Assembly (NCBI GenBank): GCA_900538575.1
Contig: UPZA01000002.1
Coordinates: forward strand, 62,001-126,000
Length of the DNA: 64,000 nucleotides
From: an uncultured Ruminococcus sp.
GTDB taxonomy: Bacteria; Bacillota; Clostridia; Oscillospirales; Ruminococcaceae
Direction: 5' to 3'
Positions 60,829 to 64,000 of the stretch are shown piece after piece. The notes beneath the pieces are model-generated. The model was given only the letters and a program-made list of their open reading frames with translations. It did not search any database and was not told the origin of the DNA. Position 1 is the stretch's first letter; each line of letters opens with the position of its first letter. Made by a program: the position numbers and the translations under genes.

Positions 60829-62607
60829 ATGGCAGACAATATGAATGGACTTAAGCGTACTCATTATTGCGGAGAAGTTACTAATGAAGGTATTGAAGTT
60901 ACAGTCGGAGGATTCGTTCAGAAAATCCGCGATCTCGGAAACCTTATATTTATAGATTTAAGAGATAAAACCGGCATAGTTCAGCTTGCATTCAATGACA
61001 CTACAGATAAAAGGATATTTGAAAAGGCGTCGGCATGCAAAAGCGAATATGTGCTGATGGCAAAGGGAATTACTGCAAAAAGAGCAAGCGTTAATAAGGA
61101 TATTAAAACAGGAGAAATAGAAATTATTGTTAATGATTTAAGAATCCTTGCAAAGGCTCAGACTCCTCCATTTGAAATTACTAATGAAACCAGAGTAAAC
61201 GAAGAGCTCAGGCTCAAATACAGATACCTTGATTTAAGACGTCAGCCTCTTCAGCAGAATCTTATAATGCGACATAAGATAGCCAAAGCTGCACGGGAAT
61301 ATTTTTATGCAAACGATTTTATTGAAATAGAAACGCCTATGATGATGAAATCAACCCCGGAGGGCGCAAGAGACTATCTTATTCCGTCCAGAGTTCATAA
61401 TGGAAAGTTTTATGCGCTCCCTCAGTCGCCTCAGATTTATAAGCAATTGCTTATGGTTGCAGGAATGGACAGATATATTCAGCTTGCCAGATGCTTCAGG
61501 GACGAGGATTTAAGGGCTGACAGACAGCCGGAATTTACTCAGATAGACCTTGAGATGTCCTTTGTAGACGTTGAAGATATTCTTAATATGACGGAAGGCT
61601 TTATAGAATACCTTTTTAAAAATGTGCTTGGTATGGAAATTTCAATGCCTATTCCCCGATTAAGCTACACTGAAGCAATGAACCGCTACGGCTCAGACAA
61701 GCCCGATACAAGGTTTGATATGGAAATACAGGATTTATCCGAAACAATAAAGGACTGTAATTTTGCGGTATTTGCCGACGCCGTTAAAAACGGAGGAAGC
61801 GTTAGAGCTATAGTTGCAAAGAATTCGGCTTCTGTTCTTACGAGAAAAGAAATAGATAAGCTTACTGAAATGGCAAGAGGAATAGGCGCTAAAGGGTTAG
61901 CGTATATAAGATGGGTTGATGAAAAGCCCTCATGTTCATTCGCAAAATTTTTCAGTGAAGATGAAATTACTGCAATCCTAAATAAAATCGGCTGTGAAAA
62001 GGGCGATACCGTCCTAATAATAGCAGATAAAAATAAAATAACGCTGCCTGTTCTCGGTGCGCTAAGACTCCATGTCGCAAAAAAGCTCGATATAATTCCG
62101 GAAAACAAATTCAACTTCCTTTGGATAACCGAATTTCCATTTTTTGAATTTGATGAAGATTCCCAGAGTTATGTTGCAATGCATCATCCGTTCACAATGC
62201 CTAACGACGAATGTATACAGTACCTTGAATCTGCACCCGAAAAAGTATTTGCAAAAGCATTCGATCTTGTTCTTAACGGTACCGAGCTTTCTTCTGGCTC
62301 TATTCGTATTACTGACTTTGAGCTACAGCAGAAAATGTTTCAAGCTCTCGGTCTTACGGACGAAGAAATTGAATCCAAGTTCGGATTTCTTGTTGAAGCA
62401 TATAAATACGGCGCTCCTCCGCACGGCGGTCTTGGTATAGGTCTTGACAGACTTGCAATGGTTATGCTCGGCGCCGAAAGCCTAAGAGACATTACAGCGT
62501 TTCCTAAGGTACAGAATGCAAGCGAGCTTATGTCGGAATGCCCTTCAAAGGTAGACAAAGAAAATTTAGAAGCGCTTGGAATAGATATTATAGATAAGGC
62601 TGATTAG
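60829..62607 (+). CDS. aspS: aspartyl-tRNA synthetase, bacterial type
   Basis: This 592-residue class II synthetase has an N-terminal OB anticodon domain (KRTHYCGEVTNEGIEVTVGGFVQKIRDLGNLIFIDLRDKTG), the catalytic core with FRDEDLRADRQPEFTQIDLEMSF, the bacterial GAD insert (about 285-415), and motif 3 GLGIGLDRLAMVML. It is the conventional bacterial form, in contrast to the GAD-less AspRS fused to GatB at 38.7-41.6 kb. It likely charges tRNA(Asp); whether it also mischarges tRNA(Asn) cannot be read from sequence. ATG 60829 follows GGAG. Confidence 0.96.
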   Translation: MADNMNGLKRTHYCGEVTNEGIEVTVGGFVQKIRDLGNLIFIDLRDKTGIVQLAFNDTTDKRIFEKASACKSEYVLMAKGITAKRASVNKDIKTGEIEIIVNDLRILAKAQTPPFEITNETRVNEELRLKYRYLDLRRQPLQQNLIMRHKIAKAAREYFYANDFIEIETPMMMKSTPEGARDYLIPSRVHNGKFYALPQSPQIYKQLLMVAGMDRYIQLARCFRDEDLRADRQPEFTQIDLEMSFVDVEDILNMTEGFIEYLFKNVLGMEISMPIPRLSYTEAMNRYGSDKPDTRFDMEIQDLSETIKDCNFAVFADAVKNGGSVRAIVAKNSASVLTRKEIDKLTEMARGIGAKGLAYIRWVDEKPSCSFAKFFSEDEITAILNKIGCEKGDTVLIIADKNKITLPVLGALRLHVAKKLDIIPENKFNFLWITEFPFFEFDEDSQSYVAMHHPFTMPNDECIQYLESAPEKVFAKAFDLVLNGTELSSGSIRITDFELQQKMFQALGLTDEEIESKFGFLVEAYKYGAPPHGGLGIGLDRLAMVMLGAESLRDITAFPKVQNASELMSECPSKVDKENLEALGIDIIDKAD

Positions 62608-62710
62608 TAATCGGGTAATTATCGATAGTTTTAATTAACTTCCGGTAATTACGGTATTGATTGTTTTGTTATGAATCTGGGCTGAATAATAATCAAAAAC
62701 GGAGTTTATA

Positions 62711-63280
62711 GTGAAAATAAGATTTGCCACAATAAAAGACGCACCGGAGCTTTTGAAAATATATGAACAATATATTGACACTCCGATTACCTTTGAAGAA
62801 AAAATCCCGTCATTATATGAATATGAGCAACGCATTGATAACATTATTAGACGATATCCATATTTAGTATGCAAATCGAATAATGTCATAATTGGATATG
62901 CTTATGCGCATAGACAAATGGAGCGTGACGCTTATCAATGGAATGCAGAATTATCTGTTTATTTATTACCGGATTATACTTCAAGAGGGTTCGGCAAAAT
63001 ACTTTATTCAATACTGATAGATATATTAAAGCTTCAAGGAATAAAAAACGTTTACGGCGGGGTTACGCTTCCTAATGAAAAAAGCGAAAAACTGCATTAT
63101 GCTCTTGGATTCAATAAGCTTGGTATTTATCGCAATACCGGATATAAATGCGGAAAATGGCATGATGTGATATGGTTTGAAAAGAAGATATCTGAATATG
63201 ATCCTACACCCAAAAGAATTAAGCCTATTAACGTCATTAATAACGAAGCAATTATATCTATAATTAACAATTATTTATAA
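62711..63280 (+). CDS. GNAT family N-acetyltransferase, phosphinothricin-acetyltransferase-like
   Basis: The 189-residue protein has a GNAT fold: IRFATIKDAPELLKIYEQYIDTPITFEEK at the start, AELSVYLLPDYTSRGFGKILYSILIDIL with the acetyl-CoA loop (residues near 90-100), and NEKSEKLHYALGFNKLGIYRNTGYKCGKWHDVIWFEK. The order matches the PAT-like subgroup, which acetylates small amines or amino acids. The real substrate is unknown. The start is GTG after CGGAG. The C-terminal 25 residues are extra and polar. Confidence 0.87.
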   Translation: MKIRFATIKDAPELLKIYEQYIDTPITFEEKIPSLYEYEQRIDNIIRRYPYLVCKSNNVIIGYAYAHRQMERDAYQWNAELSVYLLPDYTSRGFGKILYSILIDILKLQGIKNVYGGVTLPNEKSEKLHYALGFNKLGIYRNTGYKCGKWHDVIWFEKKISEYDPTPKRIKPINVINNEAIISIINNYL

Positions 63281-63348
63281 GCTTTTCAGAATGAATAAAT
63301 TATAATAAATAAGAAATAATATCCATAAAAGAATGGAGGTTATTTCTT

Positions 63349-64000
63349 ATGTTTAAACACGAAAAAATGCTTTTTCACCCTGTTGAAATTGAAAAACCAA
63401 ACCCTCAGTATGCTGTTCTTTTGCAAGAACAGCTTGGAGGCGCCAACGGAGAGCTAAAGGCTGCTATGCAGTATATGTCGCAGAGCTTCAGAATAAAGGA
63501 TCCCGAAATAAAAGATCTTTTCCTTGATATTGCCGCTGAAGAGCTCGGACACATGGAAATGGTTGCTCAAACTATTAATCTTCTTAACGGACACGATGTA
63601 GATTCTGAGTCTGTACCGGCAGGAGAAATCGAATCACATGTACTCCTTGGTCTTAACCCCGGACTAATAAATGCTTCCGGTTATTCATGGACCGGTGATT
63701 ATGTCACCGTAACAGGAGATCTATGCGCTGATCTGCTTTCCAATATAGCGTCAGAGCAAAGAGCCAAGGTAGTATATGAATACCTCTACAGGCAGATTAA
63801 TGATAAAAAGGTTAAAGAAACTATTGATTTTCTTCTTAATCGAGAAGAAGCCCATAACGCTATGTTCCGTGAAGCTTTCAATAAAGTGCAAAACACCGGT
63901 TCTAACCGCGACTTTGGAACAACTAAAGCGGCTACAATGTATTTCAGTATGTCTGAACCATCTCCTGCAAGCAGTCCGTTTCCTAAAACCGATGTAACCC
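63349..64000 (+). CDS. manganese catalase family protein (CotJC-like), 3' end missing
   Basis: The gene runs off the right edge after 217 codons. It starts at ATG 63349 with GGAGGT upstream. The di-manganese ligands are visible in EQLGGANGELKAAMQYM, AAEELGHMEMV, IASEQRAKVVYEYL and NREEAHNAMFREAF. The family breaks down hydrogen peroxide; CotJC members are spore-coat proteins. The opening MFKHEKMLFHPVEIEKPNPQYA resembles the longer Clostridium type. The upstream 68 bases hold an AT-rich possible promoter, but I cannot assign a sigma factor. Confidence 0.92.
   Translation, partial: MFKHEKMLFHPVEIEKPNPQYAVLLQEQLGGANGELKAAMQYMSQSFRIKDPEIKDLFLDIAAEELGHMEMVAQTINLLNGHDVDSESVPAGEIESHVLLGLNPGLINASGYSWTGDYVTVTGDLCADLLSNIASEQRAKVVYEYLYRQINDKKVKETIDFLLNREEAHNAMFREAFNKVQNTGSNRDFGTTKAATMYFSMSEPSPASSPFPKTDVT

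Noticed and set aside
1..64000. CRISPR arrays, IS elements, prophage genes, tRNA or rRNA genes
   Set aside because: Scanning both strands by eye found no regularly spaced repeats, transposase or phage genes, or cloverleaf-like sequences. Automated tools could still find small items I missed.

Overview
The window looks like a chromosomal stretch from a low-GC, spore-lineage member of the Clostridia, most likely Ruminococcus/Oscillospiraceae-like. This rests on gene content: an LL-diaminopimelate aminotransferase (DapL) lysine route, a bofA-like gene, spoVG, tepA/ylzJ, a CotJC-type manganese catalase, an IspH-S1 fusion, a dockerin-bearing secreted protease, and Gram-positive ylm/mre gene orders. 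Almost all genes are housekeeping and closely packed. I see no prophage, IS element, CRISPR array, rRNA or tRNA gene.

Bases 1-27,445 are read leftward. From the far end they run: tepA-ylzJ, a structured leader, uppP, ftsK/spoIIIE, ygiQ, a secreted metallo-beta-lactamase-fold protein with a DUF3006 partner, an HI0933-type flavoprotein, cmk, plsC and ispH-S1. Next come a GDSL lipoprotein, an NAD-salvage pair (nicotinamidase-like and pncB), a frameshifted tfoX-like gene, mtnN, miaB, a Cys-rich YlbF-family gene, mutS, mutL, miaA, hfq, an HlyD-like gene, and the cell-division group yggS-sepF-ylmH-divIVA. Bases 27,618-30,594 are a leftward surface-polymer operon: tagD and a TagF-glycosyltransferase fusion, with a consensus promoter, a palindrome and a terminator.

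From 30,754 the genes mostly run rightward. They are dapF-dapL, a small acidic orphan gene behind a hairpin, a secreted S8 protease with a C-terminal dockerin, and gatC-gatA-gatB, in which GatB is fused in frame to a complete archaeal-type, GAD-less aspartyl-tRNA synthetase. The L10 leader with rplJ-rplL follows. A leftward island of four small genes (bofA-like plus three unknowns) sits at 42.8-44.1 kb. Then come yfcE, yfhO, a NUDIX gene, leftward spoVG, murC, lexA, zapA, a U32 peptidase, dut, DUF4321, mreBCD with PBP2, mgsA, hisS with a second bacterial-type aspS, a GNAT acetyltransferase, and a Mn catalase cut by the window end.

The most interesting item is the GatB-AspRS fusion at 38,714-41,584. 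One polypeptide carries both the enzyme predicted to make Asp-tRNA(Asn) and the subunit that helps amidate it, next to gatC and gatA, while a separate bacterial AspRS lies about 19 kb away. Other points worth checking are three leader regions with strong or alternative hairpins (uppP, hisS and the 62-residue orphan), the dockerin protease, the TagF-GT4 fusion and the single-base-broken tfoX gene.
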